A stretch of DNA of 64,000 nucleotides, taken from contig JAYVJL010000029.1 of NCBI GenBank assembly GCA_043769295.1, positions 14,651 to 78,650 on the forward strand, read 5' to 3'. The position numbers and the translations under genes were made by a program. The notes below the pieces were generated by a model. The model was not told the origin of the DNA. It saw nothing but the letters and a program-made list of their open reading frames with translations, and did not search any database. The DNA is from Aalborgiella sp043769295. Its GTDB lineage: Bacteria; Pseudomonadota; Gammaproteobacteria; Burkholderiales; Burkholderiaceae_C. Positions 1 through 8,161 of the stretch are shown here, piece after piece (positions within the stretch are counted from its first letter, which is position 1; each line of letters begins with the position of its first letter).

Positions 1-1
1 G

Positions 2-655
2 CCGGTGTCCATCGAAGGCACCGAGCGTTTGGTTCGCAAAGCCATTCAGTACGCGGTTGACAATGACAAGAGCAGCGTCACCATCGTACACAAAGGCAAC
101 ATCATGAAGTACACCGAAGGTGGCTTCCGTGATTGGGCCTACACGCTGGCCCAAAAAGAGTTTGGCGCTGAGTTGATTGATGGCGGCCCCTGGTGTCGAT
201 TCAAAAACCCTAAAACCGGCAAAGATATCATCGTCAAAGACGTGATTGCCGACGCCTTCCTGCAGCAAATCCTGCTCCGTCCGGCGGAGTATTCCGTCGT
301 GGCGACCCTCAATTTGAACGGTGATTACATTTCTGACGCCTTGGCCGCGCAAGTCGGTGGTATTGGCATTGCACCAGGAGCCAACTTGTCCGACACCGTG
401 GCCTGTTTCGAAGCCACCCACGGCACGGCTCCCAAATACGCCGGCAAAGATTATGTAAACCCGGGTTCTGAGATATTGTCTGCAGAAATGATGCTGCGCC
501 ATATGGGGTGGTTTGAAGCGGCTGATCTGATCATCAGTGCCATGGAAAAATCCATCGCCAGCAAGAAAGTCACCTACGACTTTGCCCGCCTGATGGACGG
601 CGCAACGCAGGTGAGCTGTTCTGGTTTTGGCCAAGTGATGATTGAAAATATGTAA
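2..655 (+). CDS. icd: NADP-dependent isocitrate dehydrogenase, C-terminal part (5' end outside window)
   Basis: TCA-cycle enzyme converting isocitrate to 2-oxoglutarate with NADP+. Only the last 217 codons are present; the frame is open to the left edge, so the start lies upstream of the window. The visible part carries the conserved C-terminal half of the decarboxylating dehydrogenase fold, including the metal-ligand stretch around VKDVIADAFLQQ, the glycine-rich IGIAPGANL segment and the cofactor-binding FEATHGTAPKYAGKD motif. It ends in the typical SGFGQVMIENM tail of the monofunctional bacterial enzyme. A hairpin terminator follows 25 nt downstream. Identification is secure; nothing can be said about its promoter. 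Confidence 0.96.
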   Translation, partial: PVSIEGTERLVRKAIQYAVDNDKSSVTIVHKGNIMKYTEGGFRDWAYTLAQKEFGAELIDGGPWCRFKNPKTGKDIIVKDVIADAFLQQILLRPAEYSVVATLNLNGDYISDALAAQVGGIGIAPGANLSDTVACFEATHGTAPKYAGKDYVNPGSEILSAEMMLRHMGWFEAADLIISAMEKSIASKKVTYDFARLMDGATQVSCSGFGQVMIENM

Positions 656-680
656 ATTGCAGCTTGTTTGATCGCACAAG

Positions 681-707
681 CCACCGCCTCAATTCGGTGG
701 TTTTTTT
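681..707 (+). terminator. Rho-independent terminator after icd
   Basis: CCACCG / CGGTGG stem with an 8-nt loop followed by seven T residues, 25 nt after the icd stop codon. The U-tract ends only 6 nt before the first ATG of the next gene. Confidence 0.85.
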
Positions 708-713
708 ACATTG

Positions 714-2228
714 ATGACATCCAGCGCTTCCGCTCTTCACCCCAGAAAACCGTACAAAAACATCGATTTTGTACGGTTTTTGATGTGCCCGCCATTCTAT
801 GTGATGTTGTTGCTACTTGTTGTTGAGGCCGCTTTGTCTGCCTCAACGACTTGGCTCATCATCAAGGCCGGACGCGACGTGGCCAACGAAGCGTTCCTGA
901 TCGCTGATTTTGTCTGGATTGTGGCCGCCCAAAGCGCCGCCTATGTGGTGGGTGCGGTGAGCTGGGTGTTTGCAGAGCGGGCTGGTTTTGGTGCGTTTGG
1001 CCGCTACATGATGCGTTTTGCCCGTGACAACAAACGATTTGCGAGTTTGTTGGGCGACAAAACAGCCCGTGAAACCGTGGAACCATTTCTAACCAACGAG
1101 ACGTTTCACATTTTTTTTGAGTTGATGTACGAGCTTGAAGCTGATTTGAAGCTCTTTTTTGGCCTGATTTTCAACTCGCTGGTGCTCGGTTTTGCCATTG
1201 ATGCAGGCCTGCCCGTGGCCTATGCCCTGGTGTTTGCGATACTGATGTGTCTGCAATGGTGGGTGCGCAAACCCATTGCTAAAGCCTATTTGAACAACCA
1301 GCGCCAAACCAACCGCCTAACCGCCCATACCTACAACGCCTGGGACAACATTTTCAGCGGCAACCGCTACAACTTTCGGCTCTGGCACGCCGGTTTCAAG
1401 CTGCGCCTGCGCAACGCGCTGGATGCTCAAATCCGGGCCATTATGGCGCGAGAGGGCTTGTCCACCCTCAGCGGCATCATTGCACTGGGTGTAGTTTTTG
1501 GTTATATCGTGGTCATCGCCGCACGTGATGTGGGTGATATGGCCTTGCTGATCGGCTTGGCCGCCACCTTGCCGCGCCAGATTGAGCTGTCGCACGACGT
1601 ACACGGTTTGGTCACGGGCTGGAACGACCTGCTGGCCGTGTGGACACGCATTGGTGGTGCCTGCAACACCATGCACCCCGAGCCGGATGCTGCTTTTGAT
1701 GAACGCATCCAGTTCGACCGCCTCTCGCTGACCTTGCAATTGCCCGCCGGTGGCGTGACCTTGCCCTGCGACACCCTGCTGCAGGCGCAGATGCTGGTCA
1801 AGCAACAGCGGTTTGGCCGGATTTTGGTCCGTGGCAGCAACGGCTCGGGCAAATCAACCCTGTTGGCAGCGCTGAAAACACACATCGGCAGTCAAGCTTT
1901 TTATTGGCCTACGTCCGACAGCTTGACTTTTGCTTACGCCAAGCAAGCCGAAAATAAGCAGTCAACTGACGCAGAAGGGAACGAACTGGATGAGGATGAA
2001 GAAGACAGCGAAAATAATGATTTGCACCTCAAAAGCGGTTTTTCTTCAGGTGAGCGGCAGTTGAAGTCCCTGCAGGAAATCGTCAACAACACTCGGGCCG
2101 AGGTGTATTTGCTGGATGAATGGGATGCCAATCTGGATGCCCACAACCGCGCGCAGGCTGAAAACTGGGTTGAGAACCTAGCGACCCGCGCCCTGGTTGT
2201 GGAGATTTCACACAGAGATCGAAGCTGA
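714..2228 (+). CDS. Atypical single-chain ABC transporter (membrane domain plus reduced ATPase domain)
   Basis: About 504 aa. The N-terminal 310 residues hold several hydrophobic segments (roughly residues 26-50, 66-86, 148-185, 252-290), as in ABC exporter membrane domains. The C-terminal 135 residues hold a short nucleotide-binding domain: Walker A GSNGSGKST (about 374-382), a signature-like FSSGE (about 443-447), Walker B VYLLDE (about 464-469) and a final EISHR H-loop. An acidic insert rich in D and E (about 422-435) lies between Walker A and the signature, and the domain is much smaller than a standard one. It is closest in layout to SbmA/YddA or cyclic-peptide-exporter half transporters; substrate unknown. 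The start is uncertain: ATG 714 directly follows the icd terminator and has no clear ribosome site, and ATG 783 (MCPPFY...) lies just past a strong hairpin. Confidence 0.7.
   Translation: MTSSASALHPRKPYKNIDFVRFLMCPPFYVMLLLLVVEAALSASTTWLIIKAGRDVANEAFLIADFVWIVAAQSAAYVVGAVSWVFAERAGFGAFGRYMMRFARDNKRFASLLGDKTARETVEPFLTNETFHIFFELMYELEADLKLFFGLIFNSLVLGFAIDAGLPVAYALVFAILMCLQWWVRKPIAKAYLNNQRQTNRLTAHTYNAWDNIFSGNRYNFRLWHAGFKLRLRNALDAQIRAIMAREGLSTLSGIIALGVVFGYIVVIAARDVGDMALLIGLAATLPRQIELSHDVHGLVTGWNDLLAVWTRIGGACNTMHPEPDAAFDERIQFDRLSLTLQLPAGGVTLPCDTLLQAQMLVKQQRFGRILVRGSNGSGKSTLLAALKTHIGSQAFYWPTSDSLTFAYAKQAENKQSTDAEGNELDEDEEDSENNDLHLKSGFSSGERQLKSLQEIVNNTRAEVYLLDEWDANLDAHNRAQAENWVENLATRALVVEISHRDRS
746..780 (+). 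repeat. Perfect 14-bp inverted repeat at the start of the ABC gene
   Basis: AAAACCGTACAAAA at 746-759 pairs exactly with TTTTGTACGGTTTT at 767-780, with a 7-nt loop. It lies inside the first 25 codons of the ABC gene if ATG 714 is used, or just upstream of ATG 783. The A-run/T-run flanks make it look like a second, bidirectional terminator or a translational control hairpin. Confidence 0.7.
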
Positions 2229-2327
2229 TCGACACAGCGGCGCTTGAATTGCCCTGTTTCACCTTCATTGTCTGGGTGGTATTCAGACTTGGCGATCAGC
2301 GGCAACATCACCCGTTACAATGATTTC

Positions 2328-2693
2328 ATGGCAACAAAATCACCTGTAAAACCCCCAAAAAACCCGGCACCCATCATCGCGCCAAAACGGGACGATGGAG
2401 ACACCACTGTGCTGGAGCGCGTGCCGCAAAAGACAAAACCGCCGCAGATGTACCAGGTTGTGATGTTGAACGACGACTACACCCCGATGGAGTTTGTGGT
2501 GTTTGTGATCCAGGAGTTTTTCAATAAAGACCGTGAAGCGGCCACCCAGATCATGCTGAAAATCCATCTGGACGGCAAAGGCATATGCGGCGTGTTCTCC
2601 AAAGACGTGGCCGCCAGCAAGGTGGAGCAGGTTGCAAGTGCCGCCAAAGACCACGGCCATCCACTGCAATGCCAGAGTGAACCCCTTGAATGA
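2328..2693 (+). CDS. clpS: ATP-dependent Clp protease adaptor ClpS
   Basis: 121-aa adaptor that delivers N-degron substrates to ClpAP in the cytoplasm. The core VVMLNDDYTPMEFVVFVIQEFF matches the ClpS N-end-rule pocket (the acidic residues of NDDYT bind the free alpha-amino group), followed by the usual MLKIHLDGKGICGVF helix and strand. The unstructured, proline- and lysine-rich N-terminal 40 residues correspond to the extension that engages ClpA. The frame stays open further upstream, but ATG 2328 gives the expected family length. clpA follows 159 nt downstream, the standard proteobacterial pair. Confidence 0.95.
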   Translation: MATKSPVKPPKNPAPIIAPKRDDGDTTVLERVPQKTKPPQMYQVVMLNDDYTPMEFVVFVIQEFFNKDREAATQIMLKIHLDGKGICGVFSKDVAASKVEQVASAAKDHGHPLQCQSEPLE

Positions 2694-2852
2694 AGCGTTC
2701 AGTGCCCCATATTCATACTCAAAGGAACAAATAAAGACCGCACCGTCTCCAAACGGGGAGGAAAAATGTAGAGTATCGGTGTAGGTCAGTAAAAATGAGT
2801 GGAAACCAGTGAAAGTCAGTGAAAGTTTATCAACTAGGCCAAAGGAAACAGC

Positions 2853-5201
2853 ATGATTGCCCAAGAGTTAGAAGTTAGTTTGCACATGGCCTTTGTCGAA
2901 GCGCGTCAACAGCGCCATGAATTCATCACCGTCGAGCATTTGCTGCTGGCGCTTCTGGACAACCCCAGTGGTGCCGAAGTGCTGCGCGCCTGTTCGGCCA
3001 ACATCGACGATTTGCGTAAATCGTTGACCAGTTTTATTGCGGACAACACACCGCAAGTCGCGGGTACCGACGATGTCGACACCCAACCCACGCTGGGCTT
3101 TCAGCGGGTGATCCAGCGCGCCATCATGCACGTGCAATCCACCGGCAGCGGCAAAAAAGAAGTCATCGGTGCCAACGTGCTGGTTGCCATTTTTGGCGAA
3201 AAAGACTCGCATGCCGTGTACTACCTCCACCAACAAGGTGTGACACGTCTGGACGTGGTCAACTTCATCGCCCACGGCATCAAAAAGAGCGACCCGCCGG
3301 AGCCGGTCAAATCAGGCGAAGCCGCAGAGCAAGGGGAAGAAGGCGCAGCCGAGAAGTCTGACAAGCAGTCTCCACTAGACCAATACGCCCAAAACTTGAA
3401 CCTGATGGCACTCAGCGGCAAGATCGATCCGCTTATTGGCCGCGACTACGAAGTCGAGCGCACGATTCAAATCCTCTGCCGCCGCCGTAAAAACAACCCA
3501 TTGTTGGTGGGCGAGGCGGGCGTGGGCAAAACCGCGATTGCCGAGGGCTTGGCATGGCGCATCACGCAAAAAGAGGTGCCAGAAATTTTGGCCGACTCCG
3601 TCGTTTATTCGTTGGACATGGGCGCATTGCTGGCAGGTACAAAGTACCGTGGTGATTTTGAGCAGCGTTTGAAAGGCGTGCTCAAACAACTCAAAGACAA
3701 ACCAAACGGCATTTTGTTCATTGACGAAATCCACACCATCATCGGTGCGGGTGCGGCCTCTGGCGGCACCATGGACGCGTCCAATTTGCTCAAACCCGCT
3801 CTCAGCTCAGGCCAGCTCAAATGCATTGGTGCAACCACGTTTACCGAGTACCGTGCGATTTTTGAGAAAGATGCCGCACTGGCGCGCCGTTTCCAGAAAA
3901 TTGATGTCGTCGAACCCACTGTGGCTGAAACGGTGGATATTCTCAAAGGCTTGAAATCGCGTTTTGAAGAGCACCACGGCGTGAAATACGCGTTGGCGGC
4001 GCTGCAAGCCGCTGCTGAACTCAGCGCCAAGTACATCAACGACCGCCATTTGCCCGACAAGGCGATTGACGTGATCGACGAAGCCGGCGCTGCCCAACGC
4101 ATCCTGCCAGCATCCAAACGCAAAAAAATCATCAGCAAAGCCGAAGTCGAAGAAATCGTGGCGAAAATCGCGCGCATTCCGCCCGCCAACGTGTCCAACG
4201 ATGACCGCAGCAAGCTGAAAACGCTGGAACGCGACCTGAAAAGTGTCGTGTTTGGCCAAGACAAAGCCTTGGACGTGCTGGCATCCAGCGTCAAAATGGC
4301 GCGTTCCGGTTTGGGCAAGGGTGACAAGCCGATCGGTTCCTTCCTGTTCAGTGGCCCCACCGGCGTCGGTAAAACCGAAGCCGCCAAGCAGTTGGCCTAC
4401 ATCATGGGCATTGACCTGATTCGCTTTGACATGAGCGAGTACATGGAGCGCCACGCGGTGAGCCGTTTGATCGGCGCGCCACCGGGCTACGTCGGTTTTG
4501 ACCAAGGTGGTTTGCTGACCGAAGCCATCACCAAAAAGCCGCATTGCGTGCTGCTGCTCGATGAGATTGAAAAAGCCCACCCAGACATTTTCAATGTGCT
4601 GCTGCAGGTGATGGACCACGGCACGCTGACGGACAACAACGGTCGCAAAGCCGATTTCCGCAACGTGATTTTGATCATGACCACCAACGCGGGCGCCGAG
4701 ACCATGAACAAGGCGACCATCGGTTTCACCAACCCGCGCGAAGCGGGTGACGAGATGGCCGACATCAAACGCCTGTTCACGCCAGAGTTCCGCAACCGTT
4801 TGGATGCGACCGTCAGCTTCAAGGCGCTGGACGAAAACGTGATTCTGCGCGTGGCAGACAAGTTCTTGCTGCAACTGGAAACCCAGCTGGCCGAGAAGAA
4901 GGTCGAAGTCACCTTCACCGACGGCTTGCGCAAGTATCTGGCGAAAAAAGGTTTCGACCCGCTCATGGGTGCGCGCCCGATGCAGCGCCTGATCCAGGAC
5001 ATGATTCGCCGCGCCCTGGCCGACGAGTTGCTGTTCGGCCGTTTGGTCGATGGTGGCCGCTTGACGGTGGACATCGCCCTGAAAACGGATGAGAAAGGCG
5101 TGGAAACCGGCGAAGTAGTTTTGGACATCACACCGCTGCCGAAAGTCGCGAAGAAAGACGGGAAAGCTAAATCTGAAGCGGAAGAAGTTTCAGAGGGTTG
5201 A
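2853..5201 (+). CDS. clpA: ATP-dependent Clp protease ATP-binding subunit ClpA
   Basis: 782-aa AAA+ unfoldase that feeds proteins into ClpP. An N-terminal Clp_N repeat domain (about 1-145) that docks ClpS is followed by an acidic linker, a first ATPase domain (Walker A GEAGVGKT about 219, Walker B ILFIDEIH) and a second (GPTGVGKT about 501, VLLLDEIE). The second domain carries the pore-loop sequence GYVGFDQGG. An IGF tripeptide near residue 622 corresponds to the ClpP-docking loop, so this is ClpA rather than ClpB. The start ATG has AAAGGAAA upstream. No clpP lies in the window; in this group it is usually at another locus with clpX. Confidence 0.97.
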   Translation: MIAQELEVSLHMAFVEARQQRHEFITVEHLLLALLDNPSGAEVLRACSANIDDLRKSLTSFIADNTPQVAGTDDVDTQPTLGFQRVIQRAIMHVQSTGSGKKEVIGANVLVAIFGEKDSHAVYYLHQQGVTRLDVVNFIAHGIKKSDPPEPVKSGEAAEQGEEGAAEKSDKQSPLDQYAQNLNLMALSGKIDPLIGRDYEVERTIQILCRRRKNNPLLVGEAGVGKTAIAEGLAWRITQKEVPEILADSVVYSLDMGALLAGTKYRGDFEQRLKGVLKQLKDKPNGILFIDEIHTIIGAGAASGGTMDASNLLKPALSSGQLKCIGATTFTEYRAIFEKDAALARRFQKIDVVEPTVAETVDILKGLKSRFEEHHGVKYALAALQAAAELSAKYINDRHLPDKAIDVIDEAGAAQRILPASKRKKIISKAEVEEIVAKIARIPPANVSNDDRSKLKTLERDLKSVVFGQDKALDVLASSVKMARSGLGKGDKPIGSFLFSGPTGVGKTEAAKQLAYIMGIDLIRFDMSEYMERHAVSRLIGAPPGYVGFDQGGLLTEAITKKPHCVLLLDEIEKAHPDIFNVLLQVMDHGTLTDNNGRKADFRNVILIMTTNAGAETMNKATIGFTNPREAGDEMADIKRLFTPEFRNRLDATVSFKALDENVILRVADKFLLQLETQLAEKKVEVTFTDGLRKYLAKKGFDPLMGARPMQRLIQDMIRRALADELLFGRLVDGGRLTVDIALKTDEKGVETGEVVLDITPLPKVAKKDGKAKSEAEEVSEG

Positions 5202-5242
5202 TGCTGAAGGTGAGCGCTTTCTACAGCCGCTAGCCCACCCAT

Positions 5243-5310
5243 CCGTTCGTCCTGAGCCTGTTGAAGGAGTCTTAAAGGCTTCGACATGCTCAGCCCGAAC
5301 GGATTTTTTT
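5243..5310 (+). repeat. CCGTTCG...CGAACGG palindromic repeat followed by T-run; probable clpA terminator
   Basis: A REP-type palindrome of 60 bp: CCGTTCGTCCTGAGC on the left and GCTCAGCCCGAACGG on the right, with internal TTGAAGG / GCTTCGA arms. It is followed by eight T residues, so the fold plus U-tract should end clpA transcription. The same repeat family recurs at 56713-56801. Confidence 0.8.
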
Positions 5311-5336
5311 TGCCAATTTTTGAGTTATCGTTCGTC

Positions 5337-6938
5337 ATGGCTACTAGTTCCCCTTTTCCTTCTCCATCGCACACTTTTCTCTGGCACGACTACGAAACCT
5401 TCGGCATCAACCCCCGCGTTGACCGCCCCTCCCAGTTCGCTGCCATCCGCACCGATGCCGATTTGAACGTCATCGGCGAGCCCCTCATGCTGTATTGCCA
5501 GCCCGCGCCCGACTATCTGCCCGACCCGGTGTCCTGCCTGATTACCGGCATCACACCGCAAATCTGTCTGGAACGCGGCATCCCCGAGCATGAATTTGCC
5601 GCGCAGATCGAAGCTGCCTTGTCCCAACCCGGCACCATCGGTGTGGGCTACAACACCATCCGTTTTGACGACGAATTCACCCGCTTCATGCTTTGGCGCA
5701 ACCTGCGCGACCCCTACGCCCGCGAGTGGCAAAACAACTGTGGCCGCTGGGATTTGATGGACGTGGTGCGGACGGCATACGCTCTTCGCCCCGAAGGTAT
5801 TAACTGGCCGTTGAAGGATATTTCAGCCGAAGAGTTGGCATCCATCGCTGCATCAAATACCAGAAATACTACAAATAACATAGCACTTAAGTCAATAAAT
5901 ACGCCGGCTAGAGGCCTAAATGACCCTCTAAATTCAGAAATTACCCCAATTTCACGTCAAAAGCCCAGTTTCAAGCTGGAAGACCTGACCAAAGCCAACG
6001 GACTCGCCCACGAAGCCGCGCACGATGCGCTGTCAGACGTTCGGGCGACGATTGACTTGGCGCGCTTGATCAAAAAAACCAATCCAAAATTGTTCGACTT
6101 CTGCCTCAGTCTGCACAAAAAAGACCGCGTCGCCGCCGAACTTGGGTTACCGACGACGTTGCAAAACGCACGGCCTTTTTTGCATATTTCGGGCATGTTC
6201 CCGTCTGAAATGGGTTGCATCGCCATCATGTTCCCGCTGGCCATGCACCCGACCAATAAAAACGAGATGATCGCCTGGGACTTGGCGCATGACCCGAGCG
6301 AACTGGCGCTGCTGAAGCCCGACGAAGTCCGCCTGCGCCTGTTCACCAAATCCAGCAACTTGCCCGCCGGCATGACCCGCTTGCCCATCAAAACCGTGCA
6401 TTTGAACAAATCGCCCATGGTGATCAGCAGCCTGAAAACCCTGAGCGCCGAGATGGCGTACAAGTGGGGCATTGACATCGCTGCACAAATGCAAAACGCC
6501 GAAAAAGCCACCGAATTACCCGATATGAGCGCTCTGTGGCCCGTGATTTTTAAGCGTCCAGAGGCTGAAAACGACGCTGCGCCTGATGTGGACGCCGACC
6601 TCTACGGCGGCTTCGTCGGCAACAACGACCGCCGCCGCTTGACCCAGCTCATCGCTTTGAAGCCAGACAAACTCGCTGAAGCCCGCACCGGTTTCGAAGA
6701 CGAGCGCCTGGAAGAACTCGTCTTTCGCTACAAAGCCCGCAACTTCCCCGACATCTTGAACGACGACGAGCAAGAGCGCTGGTACCAACACTGCGCCGCC
6801 AGATTACAAGAAGGCGAAGGTGGAGCGCGTTCCCTAGAAGCCTTCTACGCCCAGTTGAACGAACTCTCCAAAACAGCAGATGCAAAAGACAACGAGATTC
6901 TGACGACCTTGGCGGAATATGGGGATAGTTTGGCTTAG
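5337..6938 (+). CDS. sbcB: Exodeoxyribonuclease I, with a repeat-encoded insert
   Basis: 3'-5' single-strand exonuclease of mismatch repair and recombination, 533 aa from ATG 5337. DEDDh motifs are visible: HDYETFG with catalytic Asp18 and Glu20 near the N-terminus, YNTIRFDDEF, and HDALSDVRATIDLA with the last acidic residue. The central and C-terminal SH3-like and helical domains (HISGMFPSEMG, WPVIFKRP, ELVFRYKARNFP) match ExoI. A non-conserved stretch of roughly 40 residues (about 164-208) sits between INWPLKDI and KPSFKLEDLTKANG, where the E. coli enzyme has only a short loop. It contains an in-frame copy of the 45-bp interspersed repeat. ATG 5337 was preferred over the more upstream start at 5286, which would lie inside the clpA terminator repeat. 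Confidence 0.93.
   Translation: MATSSPFPSPSHTFLWHDYETFGINPRVDRPSQFAAIRTDADLNVIGEPLMLYCQPAPDYLPDPVSCLITGITPQICLERGIPEHEFAAQIEAALSQPGTIGVGYNTIRFDDEFTRFMLWRNLRDPYAREWQNNCGRWDLMDVVRTAYALRPEGINWPLKDISAEELASIAASNTRNTTNNIALKSINTPARGLNDPLNSEITPISRQKPSFKLEDLTKANGLAHEAAHDALSDVRATIDLARLIKKTNPKLFDFCLSLHKKDRVAAELGLPTTLQNARPFLHISGMFPSEMGCIAIMFPLAMHPTNKNEMIAWDLAHDPSELALLKPDEVRLRLFTKSSNLPAGMTRLPIKTVHLNKSPMVISSLKTLSAEMAYKWGIDIAAQMQNAEKATELPDMSALWPVIFKRPEAENDAAPDVDADLYGGFVGNNDRRRLTQLIALKPDKLAEARTGFEDERLEELVFRYKARNFPDILNDDEQERWYQHCAARLQEGEGGARSLEAFYAQLNELSKTADAKDNEILTTLAEYGDSLA
5868..5914 (+). repeat. 45-bp interspersed repeat, copy inside sbcB
   Basis: CTACAAATAACATAGC palindrome arm, then a tail ending ACGCCGGCTAGAGG, read without a stop in the sbcB frame. 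Same orientation as the copies at 8074, 38489, 43615, 44008 and 51878. Confidence 0.85.
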
Positions 6939-6943
6939 ATTGC

Positions 6944-8161
6944 TCACAAATCAAACGCCCGCTGCACAAACCAGTACAAGGCCAAGAGCGCGATGAGGAC
7001 GGAGCCCCATTTGAAAATGCCGACTTGGTAAAACTTCGTGCTGCGTAGCCAAAACGCCAGCGGCATGAACACGGCGACGATGGCGAGTTGGCCGCCTTCG
7101 ATGCCGACGTTGAAGCCGACCAGCGCGGTGATCAGCGCATTTTGCGGCAAACCGAGGTCTGCCAGTACGGAGGCGAAGCCGAAGCCGTGGATCAAACCGA
7201 AACCGAAGGCCATGACCCAGCGCTTGCTGTCCACCACGCCACGAATGTTTTGGATGGCTGCGACAATGATGGACGCCGCAATCGCCGACTCGACCCAGCG
7301 CGACGGCAGGCTGACCACACCCAGCGCGGCCAGGCTCAGGGTGATGGAGTGGGCAAGGGTGAAAGCGGTGACGACTTTGAGCACTTCTTTGAGGGTGGCA
7401 ATGAAGGACGGTGCGGGCTGGATGTCGGTGATGCGTTTGCCGTTTGCTGAATCAATCTTGCGAAAAATCAGCACCGCTGGCAGCAGCAGGGACAGCAAAA
7501 AGAGGATGTGGTCATAGCCGATCCAGATATGAAAAGCCCCTTCAACCACGTATTGTTGGAAGGTTTCCCAAGCGCTGGGCGCTTGGAGTGGCAGCTTTTG
7601 GGTGGCGGATTCTGTGCCCAAAATGACAGACAGCGCTTCTTTCTCTCCGGGCGCGAGCCATTGCACCAAGCCGCGATGCGACGGATCCACATCAAACAAC
7701 AGTGAGTATTTGACCTGCAAAGCCTCTGTGATCGCAGCACCACAGGCGGCGGTCAAGCTGAGCACGGCGTAGGTACCATCGCTGTGTTTGTCCAGCTGCA
7801 TGGGTGCGGCAGTCGTCAACGTACAGGGTTTGTCTTTGCTGGTCAGCGTCAGGTTTGACGTGGCGTATTTGGTGATGTCGTCAGCGCGCGCGCGTACTTC
7901 GCCCCAGGTCAGCGCGCCGTCGTTGTCGCGGTCCAGCTGCAGCACGTAGTCCAGGTCACGCAGGGCGATGTCCCAGCGGATGGCCACATCCGAGCCGCCA
8001 GCTTGGGTGACGCTCATGGTCAAATAGCTGTCGCTGGGTTTGTGGGCTTGGACGCTGGTGGATGCAAATAAAGTCAAAAATAATAGCACTATAGGCAATA
8101 AATACACCGGCTGTAGTGATTTTTTGAGATTATTAACCAGATTTAAAGTGAAATGAGCCAT
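6944..8161 (-). CDS. HupE/UreJ_2-family membrane protein with EF-hand-like segment
   Basis: 405 aa. A signal-peptide-like hydrophobic N-terminus (about 18-39) ends in VQAH, followed by a periplasmic domain of about 170 residues. That domain contains an EF-hand-like loop, DRDNDGALTWGE. The C-terminal half has about six membrane segments with the HIWIGYDHILFLLSLLLPA, TAFTLAHSITL and FGLIHGFGFA signatures of the HupE/UreJ_2 group, proposed to carry or bind Ni or other metals. Most of the signal-peptide core is encoded by a copy of the interspersed repeat. The ATG overlaps the stop of the upstream TPR gene (TAATG), so the two are translationally coupled. No hydrogenase or urease genes are nearby, so the metal link is inference from family. 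Confidence 0.8.
   Translation of the reverse strand: MAHFTLNLVNNLKKSLQPVYLLPIVLLFLTLFASTSVQAHKPSDSYLTMSVTQAGGSDVAIRWDIALRDLDYVLQLDRDNDGALTWGEVRARADDITKYATSNLTLTSKDKPCTLTTAAPMQLDKHSDGTYAVLSLTAACGAAITEALQVKYSLLFDVDPSHRGLVQWLAPGEKEALSVILGTESATQKLPLQAPSAWETFQQYVVEGAFHIWIGYDHILFLLSLLLPAVLIFRKIDSANGKRITDIQPAPSFIATLKEVLKVVTAFTLAHSITLSLAALGVVSLPSRWVESAIAASIIVAAIQNIRGVVDSKRWVMAFGFGLIHGFGFASVLADLGLPQNALITALVGFNVGIEGGQLAIVAVFMPLAFWLRSTKFYQVGIFKWGSVLIALLALYWFVQRAFDL
8074..8116 (+). repeat. 45-bp interspersed repeat, copy encoding part of the HupE signal peptide
   Basis: AATAATAGC arm, GGCAATAAATACACCGGCTG tail. Read on the minus strand it encodes the LQPVYLLPIVLLF core of the leader of the HupE-like protein. 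Confidence 0.8.

Noticed and set aside
4487..5374. Long open frame on the minus strand across clpA
   Set aside because: Antisense shadow of a highly conserved gene; Ser/Arg-rich composition with no family match.
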